This document shows positions 30,804 through 40,110 of a stretch of DNA of 64,000 nt, in pieces. The DNA lies in assembly GCA_049487715.1 (NCBI GenBank), contig CP150554.1, forward strand, positions 868,001 to 932,000, written 5' to 3'. The stretch's first letter is position 1; each line of letters starts with the position of its first letter. The DNA is from Pycnococcus provasolii (Eukaryota; Chlorophyta; Pseudoscourfieldiophyceae; Pseudoscourfieldiales). The position numbers and the translations under genes are program-made. The notes below the pieces were generated by a model. The model did no database searches, was not told where the DNA came from, and was given only the letters and a program-made list of their open reading frames with translations.

Positions 30804-32075
30804 TCATGATCGCTGCTCGACGATCGGCTTGATCTTCAGCAGCCGGCACCAGAAGAGAGGCCCAAAGCCGTCGCAACGATCGGGAAGCGCGATACGGCCG
30901 CCGCATGGCGTCGTCTCGCATCGCGACGCCATCCAGGCGCACACCTGCTCGCGTGTTGCCACCTCGGGCAGATCTTTGTCGAGGGTGCCCGCCGCGCCGA
31001 GTCCCGCATCCTCGCAAACCTCCACCTCGCCGTCTGTGGCGCAGCGCATTAGAACCTTGCGCACGACGGCGTCGTTCTCCGCGGGACTGATGGAGCACGT
31101 TGCGTACACGACAACGCCTCCCACGCGCACGGCACGCAGCGCAGCCATGAGCAACTTCACCTGCCTCTCGGCATCGCGACGGCACCGAGCAACGGACCAG
31201 TCGACGTGCATCAGACCGCCACCGCCGCCGCCGCGGCTTGCCGCCTGCCGCACGAGGTGTCGTTCACTCGTACATGGCGCGTCGAGTAGAACGCGATGGA
31301 AGATGCTAGGCGCCTTGTGTGCCCACTCCGCGCCATCCGTGACGTCGTTGGCCACGCGGATGTTGCGCCACTGGAAGAGACGCGACGGCAGATGCTCCCT
31401 GAGCGTTCGCGCGAGCCGCTGGCGTCGTTCCGCGGACGCCTCGGAACAGGTGAGATGCGACTCGCTCGTGAATGGCTGCTTGACTGCAAGAGGTGCCGCC
31501 GGCCCGAGCTCGTCGTCAACGACGTCAGATTCATGTGCGACACTCCCACGTGGGCTGCTGCTGACGTCGTCGTCGTCGTCGGAGGCGGCAGCGGTGTCGT
31601 TGGCGACGTCCGTCTCAACCCACCGCTGCCACGGGAACATGTCAGTCGCGAGCGCAAGCGCCTTTCCTCCCGGGGCAGAGCACATGTCCAAGACTTTTTC
31701 TCCAGGCTGTGCGCCGAGTGCGCACGCGCACACGATGCTCGCGACGTCAAGCACGTACGCGTCGAAGAGCGCTTCCATGATATCCTTTGCGTTCGTGGAT
31801 GCGGTTTCGATGAGCTGTCTTCTGACGTGCGTTTTTGCAGGCGTTGCCGTCGTTGCCGCGCACACGACTTCGTCGGACCCGTCTTCCGTGTACGGCATGC
31901 GCATGGACGCGTGTCTTGGCGGCGCAGCCATGGCGGGTTTCAGCGACGCGTGCCACCTGTCAAATCCGAACACGGTCTCGAAGTACTCGTCGAACGGCGA
32001 GGATGTTGGCTCGAGAGCTTCTTTGGGCGTCACTGCCGCCCTGCTGTGCTTCTTCGCGGCATGCTTCTGCGGCAT
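30804..32075 (-). CDS. NOL1/NOP2/Sun RNA cytosine-5 methyltransferase
   Basis: 423 aa. SAM-binding motif DMCSAPGGKALALAT, then LLDAPCTSERHL with one catalytic-type Cys, and VVYATCSISPAEND with the second. These are the hallmarks of NSUN proteins, which make 5-methylcytosine in rRNA or tRNA. The DAPCTSERH form is closest in style to the NSUN3/NSUN4 organellar group. An acidic/Ser-rich insertion (DDDDDVSSSPRG) interrupts the Rossmann core. No classic PUA domain is seen. The N-terminus is Lys/His-rich without a convincing transit peptide. It shares a 300-bp promoter with the cupredoxin gene. Confidence 0.87.
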   Translation of the reverse strand: MPQKHAAKKHSRAAVTPKEALEPTSSPFDEYFETVFGFDRWHASLKPAMAAPPRHASMRMPYTEDGSDEVVCAATTATPAKTHVRRQLIETASTNAKDIMEALFDAYVLDVASIVCACALGAQPGEKVLDMCSAPGGKALALATDMFPWQRWVETDVANDTAAASDDDDDVSSSPRGSVAHESDVVDDELGPAAPLAVKQPFTSESHLTCSEASAERRQRLARTLREHLPSRLFQWRNIRVANDVTDGAEWAHKAPSIFHRVLLDAPCTSERHLVRQAASRGGGGGGLMHVDWSVARCRRDAERQVKLLMAALRAVRVGGVVVYATCSISPAENDAVVRKVLMRCATDGEVEVCEDAGLGAAGTLDKDLPEVATREQVCAWMASRCETTPCGGRIALPDRCDGFGPLFWCRLLKIKPIVEQRS

Positions 32076-32124
32076 CGGAAAAAGGACAGAGAAGAATGGC
32101 GGCTGGAGACGATGAGAAGCTCAC

Positions 32125-32202
32125 GTTGGGGGGGGGGGGGGGGAAGGGGTCCCTTCCCCTAGCCTTAGCTAACCCTAACCCTAACCCCTAACTTCGCGAA
32201 CC
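32125..32202. promoter_or_regulatory. Poly-G tract and telo-box cluster in a divergent promoter
   Basis: A run of about 15 G (32127-32141) is followed by TAACCCTAACCCTAACCCCTAACTTCG (about 32169-32195). It lies between the NSUN start at 32075 and the cupredoxin start at 32376. Confidence 0.5.
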
Positions 32203-32375
32203 CTCTTTCCTTCCCACCCCACGGGTGTCTTTTCGCTCGCAGCGAAAAAAAGAAAGGGCCACGTGGACGGCCGGTGCGGTGCCCACGTGCCATACATCAC
32301 ATCACGTGCGGGATTGATTTGTCACTTGATTGAAGGTAAGCTTAGTTGGTGTTGCCCTCTCGAAATGAATGAATA

Positions 32376-33827
32376 TTGCGGATATTCATTCGGAATACAT
32401 TTTGGATATTTATGCCGATGTTGTTGGCGACGAAGCAGTTTTGTTCCATCCTTTTGTTCGGTTCCTTCGTCGGCCTCTTGCTGTGCGTGTGCGATGTTAG
32501 CGCCGCTGATCGCGTGCTTGGAAATGAGGCGGGGACACCTTTGATGCGCAACCAGAACTGTTCACCGAACGCGAAGAACGAATTCGTATTTAAAGTCAAC
32601 CCCTACGAGGGCGAGTGGGGGCAGTACGAGGTGGAGAACCGCTCAGGCGTCTCGCCGAAGCTTCTCATCAAGAAGGGCGTCACGTACACGTTGCTGCAGA
32701 AGGATAAGAGCAATTGGATGCACCTTCTTGGCCTCGCGTACTACCCAGACGGCGCGCACGGTTTCGGACCGGAACCCGAAGTGCCCGAACTGGAGGAGCC
32801 AACACCGGACGACTGCTCAACCGCGAAATTCGCATGCGATCCTGGGGCGGGCGTAAAGGAGGCGCCGCTGTACGGCATCAACGGCGTGTACGAAAGCATC
32901 GATAACTGGAACGAAGGCAAGGTCAGTGGTCTGGACGTGTACGAGCCGCTCTTCCAGCGCCCGCAGGACCAGTGGGTCGAAGCAGGCGGAGACGCCGGAT
33001 ACGGCGTCAAAATAACCATCCCAGCAAACAGCAAGACGAAGACGTTCTTCTACTTTTGTCATATCCACGCGGGTATGAGCGGTTACATGGAAGTAACCGA
33101 CGCGAACGAGTCCCACAACACGCTCAAGTTGGCTGGCGCCGACGATCTCGGGGATACTTAATATGGAACGCCGAGCGCTGCCTTTGACAACAAGTGCGGC
33201 ACGTTCGACGTGGACCCGTACCACAGCAAGCAGGACGAGTTCTGCAGCAAGCAGGATTTCCTGTGCGACCGCACCGGCTCCGACTTTAGCAATTGCATGC
33301 AAGCTATCAACTGCAAGTTGAACTACATGATGCGCGTCAAGGAAGTGGCAGACAACCCGCTCGCAGTCTTCATGCAGCAGATGATTCCGCACCATGAGAA
33401 CGCCGTGCAGATGTCGCGAATCGCCATGAAGCACGCAACAAAGGCCAAGGGCTACGATTCTGAAGTGGAAGATTTGTTGCGTTCTATCATGGCGACACAA
33501 AATCACCAGATTCAGACCATGAAGACGTCGCTCAAGAAGCACGCCAGCGACGATGGGGAGCCCTTGCGAGTTAGGGGTTCGAAGTGCAAGCGTCATGCCA
33601 ACCCCCAATTCGTAAATGCCCAGGTCCACGGGGGAGGCAGCGAGGCAGCCAGGCTGCACAGGGGGGGGCGAGGGGGAAAATTCGGGATGGGACGAACCGG
33701 GGTCCCCTCTCGTCTCTGCATGAAATCTACAACCTCATCTTTTTCACCCCTCTGGATATCGCTCCGCTTGCTCGCACGAAAACTGCCCCGCCCCGTCCCC
33801 TCGGAGCCCTCCGGCAGCAGGCATTGA
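32376..33827 (+). pseudogene. Secreted cupredoxin-DUF305 protein with an in-frame stop
   Basis: The ATG at 32376 starts a frame with a hydrophobic signal segment (FCSILLFGSFVGLLLCVCDVSA). The first domain is cupredoxin-like, ending in FFYFCHIHAGMSGYMEV, with the Cys-His-Met set expected of a copper site. TAA at 33159-33161 ends this frame, but the same frame continues for more than 200 codons. That part contains a Cys-rich linker (DNKCGTFDV; CSKQDFLCDRTG) and a DUF305 domain with MQQMIPHHENAVQMSRIAMKHA. The stop could be a nonsense mutation, read-through, or a sequence error; no GT-AG intron removes it. After SLKKHASDDG the frame looks non-coding, so the 3' end may be lost. DUF305 proteins are often linked to metal, especially copper, binding. 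Confidence 0.65.
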
Positions 33828-33843
33828 CTACAGAACAGGCACG

Positions 33844-34177
33844 ATGATGTCGCTCAGCAACAGTGTCAGGAGTGCGCGTGCGCTCAAGGGTACGTCACCT
33901 TTCTTATTTAGCAGTCAACGTCCGCGGAGAAAGAGATATTGAGAGAGTTGTTGTCGTATGGTGCACTTGCTTTCTTGTCCTGGGGTGGTGTAGTTACCCG
34001 CACGTGTTTGTGATCAGAAAGGACGTCGCCAAGCTCATGCCTAAGCAAGGCGTGCACCGCTTCCACGACGTTCACCTTTACTGGTGACGACGTTGCCTTG
34101 ATTGGCGTGGTCGGGTGGAGATCGGAGGTTCTTCTTGCATGAAAATACAGGTGGCAACCAGCGCTCACACACAAGCA

Positions 34178-34211
<34 letters not shown>

Positions 34212-34833
34212 CTATATAGCAACCCCTCGCAACGTGTCGATGCGCGCGACGGACCGCCCTGTGTTTTACCCGGGCCAGACGCCGCCTGCCCACCTGGACG
34301 GAAGCATGCCGTGCGACTACGGCTTCGACCCGCTCAGCCTCGGATCGTGGGACAAGGGACTCGCGTGGAACCGTCAGGCGGAGCTGCAGCACTGCCGCTG
34401 GGCCATGCTCGGAGTTGTCGGCACGTGCGTGCCGGACCTGCTCGGACTGCCCATGTGGGCTGACGCGGGCAAGGAGTCATACTTCACGGACGCCTTCACG
34501 CTCTTCACCTCGCAGCTGCTTTTCATGTCGTGGGCGGAGTACCGCCGCTGGATTGACATCCAGTACCCGGGAAGCGTCAACGAGGACCCCATCTTCGGCA
34601 ACTACACGGTTGGCGAGAAGGGCGTGGGATACCCCGGCGGCAAGTGGTTTGACCCCATGAACTTCGCAAAGGATGAGAAAAAGTTCCTCGAGCTCCAAAA
34701 GAAGGAGATCGCGAACGGCCGTCTCGCCATGGTTGCCATTCTTGGCATTGCAGCGCAGACGTACTACACGGGCAAGGGCCCGCTTGTCTGCCTCGGCGAG
34801 CACATCAAAAACGGCGTGAACATCTTCTCGTAA
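33844..34833 (+). CDS. Chlorophyll a/b-binding light-harvesting protein (LHCI type)
   Basis: Exon 1 (33844-33889) encodes MMSLSNSVRSARALK plus one base. A 330-nt intron (donor GTACGT, acceptor TATAG at 34219) follows, and exon 2 is 34220-34833; phases match. About 219 aa. Three membrane helices of the LHC fold are evident. Helix B carries AELQHCRWAMLGVVG with its chlorophyll-binding Glu/Arg and His. Helix C region is FTSQLLFMSWAEYRRW. Helix A carries KEIANGRLAMVAILG. The N-terminal FYPGQTPPAHLDGSMPCDYGFDPL is typical of Lhca proteins. The transit peptide is short and split by the intron. The product harvests light in the thylakoid, probably for photosystem I. The intron contains a CA microsatellite. 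Confidence 0.9.
34176..34206. repeat. CA microsatellite in LHC intron
   Basis: About 14 ACs in a row just before the TATATAG acceptor of the light-harvesting gene. Confidence 0.85.
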
Positions 34834-35183
34834 GCATTCATTCGTCGCTGTCTTTTTTTTTTTCAGACGGCGTGAAGTCGTGTGGGATGTTCGTGGGAAA
34901 AGGCCATTAACGACATTTGGAGTTGCAGTTCTTGTTTTTCAAATTGTAACCGCACGCGTCGTGTCGCCTTGACAAGAACAACAAACAAACAAACTACATC
35001 AGCAACACAATTCCCCTTACAGAGAGAAATAGAAAGAAATTTCGAGTGGATTTGATCCCCGTTCTTGCTAGGCTCAGCAGGGTTTCTCAAATTCCGAGGT
35101 GCCGTTCAAAACAAATCCAGACAGTCACACAGCAGCTTCCTACTGCAATCTTCTCGCAAATTTCCCTAAATCACAAAAATAAT
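34834..35183. other. LHC 3' UTR and upstream region of next gene
   Basis: 350 bp with a T run at about 34853-34863 and AT-rich sequence. No separate gene is seen. It holds the 3' end of the LHC transcript and the promoter and 5' UTR of the acidic secreted protein. Confidence 0.5.
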
Positions 35184-36233
35184 ATGGCCGCCCGCCCGCT
35201 GCTGCTGCTGCAGCTGCTGCTGCTGCCGATGCTCTTGTTCTCCACGACTTTCGCCTCCCGTGGTGGAAATAGCAATGAACGAGAAGTGCAATCGACCGTG
35301 CGCACCGCAGTAGATCTTAGTAGGAGTAGGCGCATGCTGCTGGAGATGAAATCCACGTGGAAAAATGTAATGTATGACGACGAGGACGAAGATGGCGACG
35401 AATACTACTACAACTACGACGACGACGTACTCGGCGACGACGACGACGACGACGACGACGAGCATGGCGAACATGACTACATGCTGAGGAGGAGAAATCT
35501 GCTTCAACTCGACAGCACGGAGAATGACGCCATGTGGATTCTGCATTCGGCGCCGACAGGCACACGTCGAACTCAGCAGGGCACCAGTCTCTGGCACCGG
35601 ATGTTCAGAGGCCTTCTCCGCTTCCTCCCCGCCTCTCGCGTAGATATCGCCGGAATCTCTACTAGTCGTCGACATCTTCAACAAGTTGACGATTACGATT
35701 ACGATGAAGATGATGATGATGATGAAGACAACGACGACCCATCGTCGTCTTTCCAGCAACTCATGTCAGGTAATAACGGTGCCGGAAGTTCTTCGTCTAC
35801 CAAAAACAACGACGAAGATTACGACGAAGATTACGAAGAATACGATGACGAAGATTACTACGACGACGACCGTGGCGGTAGTAGCAGTAGTGGTAGCCGT
35901 GATGCCTCGACCGGGGGGTACGCGCAATACAAGGTGAAAGTGGGCGCAGATGGCCGCATTCTAGGTGGCAGTGGACCAGCCGTAATGCGTGCGCAGCCAC
36001 CACTAGATGTAGACGAGGAGAATCCATTTAGCACAGATCGTGAGAGCAGCGGCAACGACAGCGGCAATAATGGCCTGAACATTAAGTATGGACCTCCTCC
36101 GCCGTCCTCGTCTGTGACTCCGTCCTCGTCTGTGACTTCGGAGTCGCTTGTTGGGGGTGTGCGATCAGCATTCTCCAAACTCTCAAAGGACCAGCAATCC
36201 AGCTTGCTTGCGCTCGTCGCGAGCGGTGGATAG
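35184..36233 (+). CDS. Secreted acidic Asp/Tyr-rich protein
   Basis: I chose the ATG at 35184 because it starts a strong signal peptide (AARPLLLLQLLLLPMLLFS). About 349 aa. The mature part is dominated by Asp/Tyr/Glu runs (for example DDDDDDDDEHGEHDY and DYDEDYEEYDDEDYYDDD) and Ser runs. Three related motifs occur: SRRMLLEM, RRRNLLQLD and SRRHLQQVD, each before an acidic block, suggesting repeated processing sites. A small C-terminal region (LVGGVRSAFSKLSKDQQSSLLALVASGG) looks helical. The composition suggests a calcium- or metal-binding extracellular protein; this is inference. No homologue is recognised. Confidence 0.68.
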   Translation: MAARPLLLLQLLLLPMLLFSTTFASRGGNSNEREVQSTVRTAVDLSRSRRMLLEMKSTWKNVMYDDEDEDGDEYYYNYDDDVLGDDDDDDDDEHGEHDYMLRRRNLLQLDSTENDAMWILHSAPTGTRRTQQGTSLWHRMFRGLLRFLPASRVDIAGISTSRRHLQQVDDYDYDEDDDDDEDNDDPSSSFQQLMSGNNGAGSSSSTKNNDEDYDEDYEEYDDEDYYDDDRGGSSSSGSRDASTGGYAQYKVKVGADGRILGGSGPAVMRAQPPLDVDEENPFSTDRESSGNDSGNNGLNIKYGPPPPSSSVTPSSSVTSESLVGGVRSAFSKLSKDQQSSLLALVASGG

Positions 36234-36385
36234 TCTACGATAGGAAGAAGCACCAACTAGACTATGGTAGCTCCAGTTGCCGTGGTGTAAATTCGCTTTT
36301 TTTTTCTTTTTTTTTGAGATAAACTAGTACTAGTAGTAACAAATCACACAGGAGCAGGAGGAGAGTGTCCGTAACGTCTGTTCAC

Positions 36386-37210
36386 TCATCTCTTCAAAGT
36401 GTACTTGCGCATCTGACTTTGGTCTGGAGGACGCAGCCACTCACGCTTCACCTTGGCGGTTGGTGCCGGTAGCCGTAGGGCGCGCTCGAGCCGCTCAGCC
36501 ATTTTCTCCAGCGCTTCGCCTGCACGGCGGTACGAGTCATCGCCGCAGCGAAGCACCATGTCAACACACGTCGTTGCGTCCGGCGCGTTTGTCGGCGAGT
36601 CCCACACGCACACCTCCACAGGCGGCAGCGGCGCCTTGGCCGCCGCCGCGGCGGCAGCTCCCGTCGCAGCCGCGTCCAGAAGCGGCGCGGCGATGGCATC
36701 CGCATCAACGTGGTAGACGGTGCCACGGCGCATGAAGGACGCGGCTGGATGGAGTCCGAGCGCGACGAGAGCCTGCGCGGCGTTGTTCGGCAGGTGCGAA
36801 ACCGTGTTCGCCCGGGTGTCCGCTGGAATCACGGGCTCTGTGGCGTCGACCCACGTCCGCGCGTCGTTGTAGACGGCGCACGGCCACGTTTTGGGGAACG
36901 CCTTGAGCTGCGGGTTCACCTCGAGTCCGTGCAGCACAGTCCACTCGGTGGCGTTCTCGTGCACGGGCACGTCCTCGCGCGTGAGCCGCACGCGCGTTCG
37001 CAGGATCACGGGCTGCGCCGCCGCCGCCGCCGTCGTTCCTCGCGCGTACGTGTACCCTCGCTCGTACCACCGCACGCCTGCGCCCCCCGCGGCTCGCAGC
37101 AGGTGGCACAGTGTGTCCGCCGTTGCGTTCGGCAGCGCGGGTGCGACGCACCGCAGCTCGAGCTTGGACGCGGACGACCCACCACCTGGCGCCTCCGCGG
37201 TGGGGGTCAT
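36386..37210 (-). CDS. Mediator subunit 18-like protein
   Basis: I chose the ATG at 37210 (MTPTAEAPGG) because the upstream part overlaps the divergent promoter. 274 aa. The pattern resembles MED18. A first half has VILRTRVRL and a Trp-Thr-Val strand (TEWTVLHGLE). A helix with NNAAQALVALGLHPAASFMRRGTVYHV matches the conserved LxxLGyxxxxxxxxxGxxf core. A late VEVCVWD strand precedes an amphipathic helix. An Ala-rich insertion separates them. MED18 is part of the Mediator head, linking activators to RNA polymerase II. Similarity is by pattern only, so another identity is possible. Confidence 0.42.
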   Translation of the reverse strand: MTPTAEAPGGGSSASKLELRCVAPALPNATADTLCHLLRAAGGAGVRWYERGYTYARGTTAAAAAQPVILRTRVRLTREDVPVHENATEWTVLHGLEVNPQLKAFPKTWPCAVYNDARTWVDATEPVIPADTRANTVSHLPNNAAQALVALGLHPAASFMRRGTVYHVDADAIAAPLLDAAATGAAAAAAAKAPLPPVEVCVWDSPTNAPDATTCVDMVLRCGDDSYRRAGEALEKMAERLERALRLPAPTAKVKREWLRPPDQSQMRKYTLKR

Positions 37211-37282
37211 GATGGCCAAGAGGCAAGTGCGAGGGAAGAAGAGAAGAGGGGGGAAGGAAGGAGGGGAGGGGAAGGGCCTCTG

Positions 37283-37314
37283 GTTAGGGTTTGGGATAGG
37301 GCTAGGGTTAGGGT
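37283..37314. promoter_or_regulatory. Telo-box cluster in 187-bp divergent promoter
   Basis: GTTAGGGTTTGGGATAGGGCTAGGGTTAGGG lies between the starts at 37210 (minus) and 37398 (plus). A CT-rich run (37360-37381) follows. Confidence 0.5.
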
Positions 37315-37397
37315 CCTCCAGTCTTTCGTTCTTGCTCTTTCCGCAGCCTCCGCCGAGCCTCTCTCTCTCTCTCTCTCTCTGTCTTGCGTCTCTGCCG

Positions 37398-38009
37398 ATG
37401 CCGCCCCGCCACGTGCTCGTGCTGCTCGGCCTGTGCGCCTGCGCCTCCACCTCACTCGCTTTCACGCCCCAGTACGACGAGGTGGCGCAGGCGGCGCGCG
37501 TAACCGCCCAGGCGCAGGCGGCAGCGGCGCAGATGAGCGGAGAGGAAGCTCACAGAGCGCGCCTTGGGGATTTCGAGTTCGAGGGGGATGAATGGACCAC
37601 ATACCGAGAAGGCAAGGAGGGCCTGCGCTATTACCACAACAAGAGGACGGGAGAGACCCAGTGGAACGATCCAAGGGTACCCGATAATGGAGTGGATGCG
37701 AACATGCACGACTACCTTAACAGAGTAAGGCAAGATAAACTACTGGAGAGGGAGCTGGAATCTAATAAGGCTCTGGCAAAACCGCCAAAAGCTTCGTTGG
37801 CAAGCCAGCTCACGATCGTGTTTCTTCCGTTCCTGCTCTTCTTCGGAGCCATTGGTGGGCGCGTCTACTATCTCCAACGCTACTATCCAGAAATGCTGTG
37901 GCCGAGCAAAAAGCGGAAAGAACGGAAGAAGGGATGGGGGACCAGCAAGTACAAAACTGGCGGTAAGATGAGCCAGGATGGCAAGGGCGGGAGGTCGGCG
38001 AACTCATAG
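37398..38009 (+). CDS. Membrane protein with WW domain
   Basis: The ATG at 37398 begins a signal peptide (RHVLVLLGLCACASTSLAF). 203 aa. A WW domain is clear near residues 67-97: EWTTYREGKEGLRYYHNKRTGETQWNDP, with both Trp residues, the YYH core and the final Pro. A membrane segment (LTIVFLPFLLFFGAIGG) follows at about residues 137-153, then a short loop and a very basic Lys/Gly-rich tail. The predicted topology puts the WW domain outside the cytosol and the basic tail inside. WW domains bind Pro-rich ligands, so a lumenal or extracellular WW domain is unusual. Function unknown. Confidence 0.75.
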   Translation: MPPRHVLVLLGLCACASTSLAFTPQYDEVAQAARVTAQAQAAAAQMSGEEAHRARLGDFEFEGDEWTTYREGKEGLRYYHNKRTGETQWNDPRVPDNGVDANMHDYLNRVRQDKLLERELESNKALAKPPKASLASQLTIVFLPFLLFFGAIGGRVYYLQRYYPEMLWPSKKRKERKKGWGTSKYKTGGKMSQDGKGGRSANS

Positions 38010-38240
38010 GCGACCCCCCACCCCCTCCCTGCTCGCGGCGACGGAAGCGAACGTCCGCCTCGCGCACTGTGTACAGAACCAGCTACGGTTGAAAACCTCT
38101 TAAAAACGAAATTAAGAAAAATATCTTTATTTATTTATCGCTTTTTTAATACATACTTCCGATCTAGGTGGTAACGTTTGAAACGTCAACTGTGGTTCAG
38201 CCGCCGTTTCTCCTCGAGTACCTCAAGTCACGTTGTCGAC

Positions 38241-39332
38241 TCATGCGTCGTCGCCAGTGGCCGAGGGAGCCTTGAGCTTTCGCAAGCCATTCAGCTTTGC
38301 GGCGAGCGGGTCGGCACCCTGCAGGTACGTAAGCACGGGCGCGGACGCAACCTTAGACAGGGCAGCTGGTGCTGGTGCGGCTGCACGCCACGATGGCAAG
38401 CACGTTGGATGCGCCTCCTCGCTCGAACGCACATCGCCTTGCGCTTTGGCACTCGTTGTCGCACCGCCGTGCAGCGCATCCTCCTCGCCTCGCTCGAAGG
38501 CCGACAGGGCTGCGTGCACATCCTCGCCTCGAAGCACACTTCGCAAAATCGCATTCTCACGCTCCAACCGGTCGCGCTTCTCGGCACCGCGTCGCAGCGT
38601 AGCCTCCGCCTCCACCAGTCGCGTCGACGCCGCTCCCAGCATCATGGAGTCCTGCATAAGCTGCTCACGCTCCTTGGCAAGCCTCATCTCGCGTCGGCTC
38701 GACGACTCGAGCATGCTCTGCAGCTGTTCAAGGCTCTTCTCCGACTTGACGCGCCTGTACCTCTCCTTCTCCGCCGCCGCCTTGGCAAGGTCCGCGCGGA
38801 GCACCGCGTCGGCGCACCTGTGCTCCGCATTAGCAGCAGCGCTGCATGCCGCCTCAAGCTGCTCCTTGAGACTTGCGATGAGAGCGCGGTCGTCCAGCTG
38901 TATCTCCATCATCAAGCCGAGAGCTTCGGCCCCCTCCGTCGCGCTGCGTCGATGGCCAGGTTTGCCCTGTGGCCGGATGTTGCCGTCGCCCGTCGGCGAC
39001 GGGAGGCAAGCGTCATCGCGCGCGCCGGGCCGCGGAGGGTGCGGGTGCAAGATCACGGGTGGCGGTGGCACCGCGAGCGACGGCGGCGCGGGTCGGCGGG
39101 GAGTGCTTGTGTTGGAGTAGCTCTGTGCGTGTGCCTGATACCGAGCTTGTGTCTGTGCGTTGGACGGCGTTCCGAGCCCGACGACATCCGTCAGCCAGCC
39201 AAGCAGGCTACTTCCCCACGCGCTGGACGGCGTGGATGCCGCGGATGACAGTGCGAGCACCGACGAGGGACTGTCTCCTCGTGCTACACTAGCCACCTTT
39301 CCTTGCGTGCTTGTGGTGGTGTTGGCGGACAT
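38241..39332 (-). CDS. Coiled-coil protein, unrecognised
   Basis: I chose the ATG at 39332 (MSANTTTSTQGK). About 363 aa. The first 150 residues are Ser/Pro/His-rich and disordered, with a Pro-run. A long coiled coil follows from about residue 145 to 270 (IQLDDRALIASLKEQLEAA; EKERYRRVKSEKSLEQLQ; AEKRDRLERENAILRS). The tail is Ala/Ser-rich. No enzymatic motif is present. The layout would suit a cytoskeletal or centrosomal adaptor, which is inference. It is convergent with the WW gene and divergent from the thioesterase gene. Confidence 0.62.
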   Translation of the reverse strand: MSANTTTSTQGKVASVARGDSPSSVLALSSAASTPSSAWGSSLLGWLTDVVGLGTPSNAQTQARYQAHAQSYSNTSTPRRPAPPSLAVPPPPVILHPHPPRPGARDDACLPSPTGDGNIRPQGKPGHRRSATEGAEALGLMMEIQLDDRALIASLKEQLEAACSAAANAEHRCADAVLRADLAKAAAEKERYRRVKSEKSLEQLQSMLESSSRREMRLAKEREQLMQDSMMLGAASTRLVEAEATLRRGAEKRDRLERENAILRSVLRGEDVHAALSAFERGEEDALHGGATTSAKAQGDVRSSEEAHPTCLPSWRAAAPAPAALSKVASAPVLTYLQGADPLAAKLNGLRKLKAPSATGDDA

Positions 39333-40110
39333 GACGACCTTGCGCGAACGGTGCGGTGAGATCTCTCGCTCTCTTGTGTGCGGCAGGGCGTGGGGTCGCG
39401 CGGGGCCGTTCAACTACTGTAAGAACTATGTGCAGGAGTGAGAGGGTGGGGCTGTCCTGTTGCGTTGCATGAATGCATGATGTTCACTAAAGCAAAAACG
39501 AAAACGTAAACGCTTGAACGGGAAGCTCTTCCTTCGACAACTGGCGCCCTGCAACGAAGCCATCGACGGGTTCGGAAGGGGCGTTGGTCGATCGCGGGGC
39601 CCACCAGCCGTGCGATGCAAAGCTGTCAGATGCGATCGAAACGCGAAAGCAGACCTCAGATGTCTGAAGCAAGCTGCCACACCCACCCTCACAAGCACCG
39701 CGAACCGGACCCTACTCGGAACGGTGTGGTGTGGAACGGTGGGAAAAAGGGAACTGCCAGAGGAACTGCATGGCAGCCTGGGTAGGGTACGCCTTCCTAG
39801 GTAAGGGAACTCAGAAGGTGACAGCAGAAGGTGAATTCCAGAGAAAGATGATGGTCTGAGCGAACTCGTTCAAAGGCGGGTCCGGAAGAGCGAAAGGAAT
39901 TGGTGAAGGCGAAGGGAGAGGACAGGAGGGAAATGCAGATATCCGGATTTCCCCTCCCCTCAGGCCCTCAGGTTGCGCCTTGCATTCCGGGAGCGTATCT
40001 TCGCAGAGGAGCAGTCCGTCCCCCTCCAGTGGTAAAAAAAGCACCTCGTCCCCTCCCCCTTTCCCCCTCCACTCCCCCGCCACCTCAGACGCCACACCGC
40101 AAAAAGAACC
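39333..40110. other. Divergent intergenic region
   Basis: 778 bp between the coiled-coil gene and the thioesterase gene. Only scattered short frames without composition typical of coding DNA. CT-rich runs precede the ATG at 40111. No gene is called. Confidence 0.5.

Noticed and set aside
32127-32141. Poly-G run as an assembly gap marker
   Set aside because: It is a normal homopolymer inside a divergent promoter; no N bases or break in flanking genes.
34102-34219. Earlier ATG at 34102 as start of the light-harvesting gene
   Set aside because: It would translate a CA microsatellite (His/Thr run). The exon at 33844-33889 with matching splice phase is a better start.
36891-37397. Upstream extension of the WW gene to 36891
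   Set aside because: It lies over the divergent MED18-like gene and its promoter; the signal peptide starts at 37398.
39410-39804. Several short frames between the coiled-coil and thioesterase genes
   Set aside because: No start context, domain or composition supports them.
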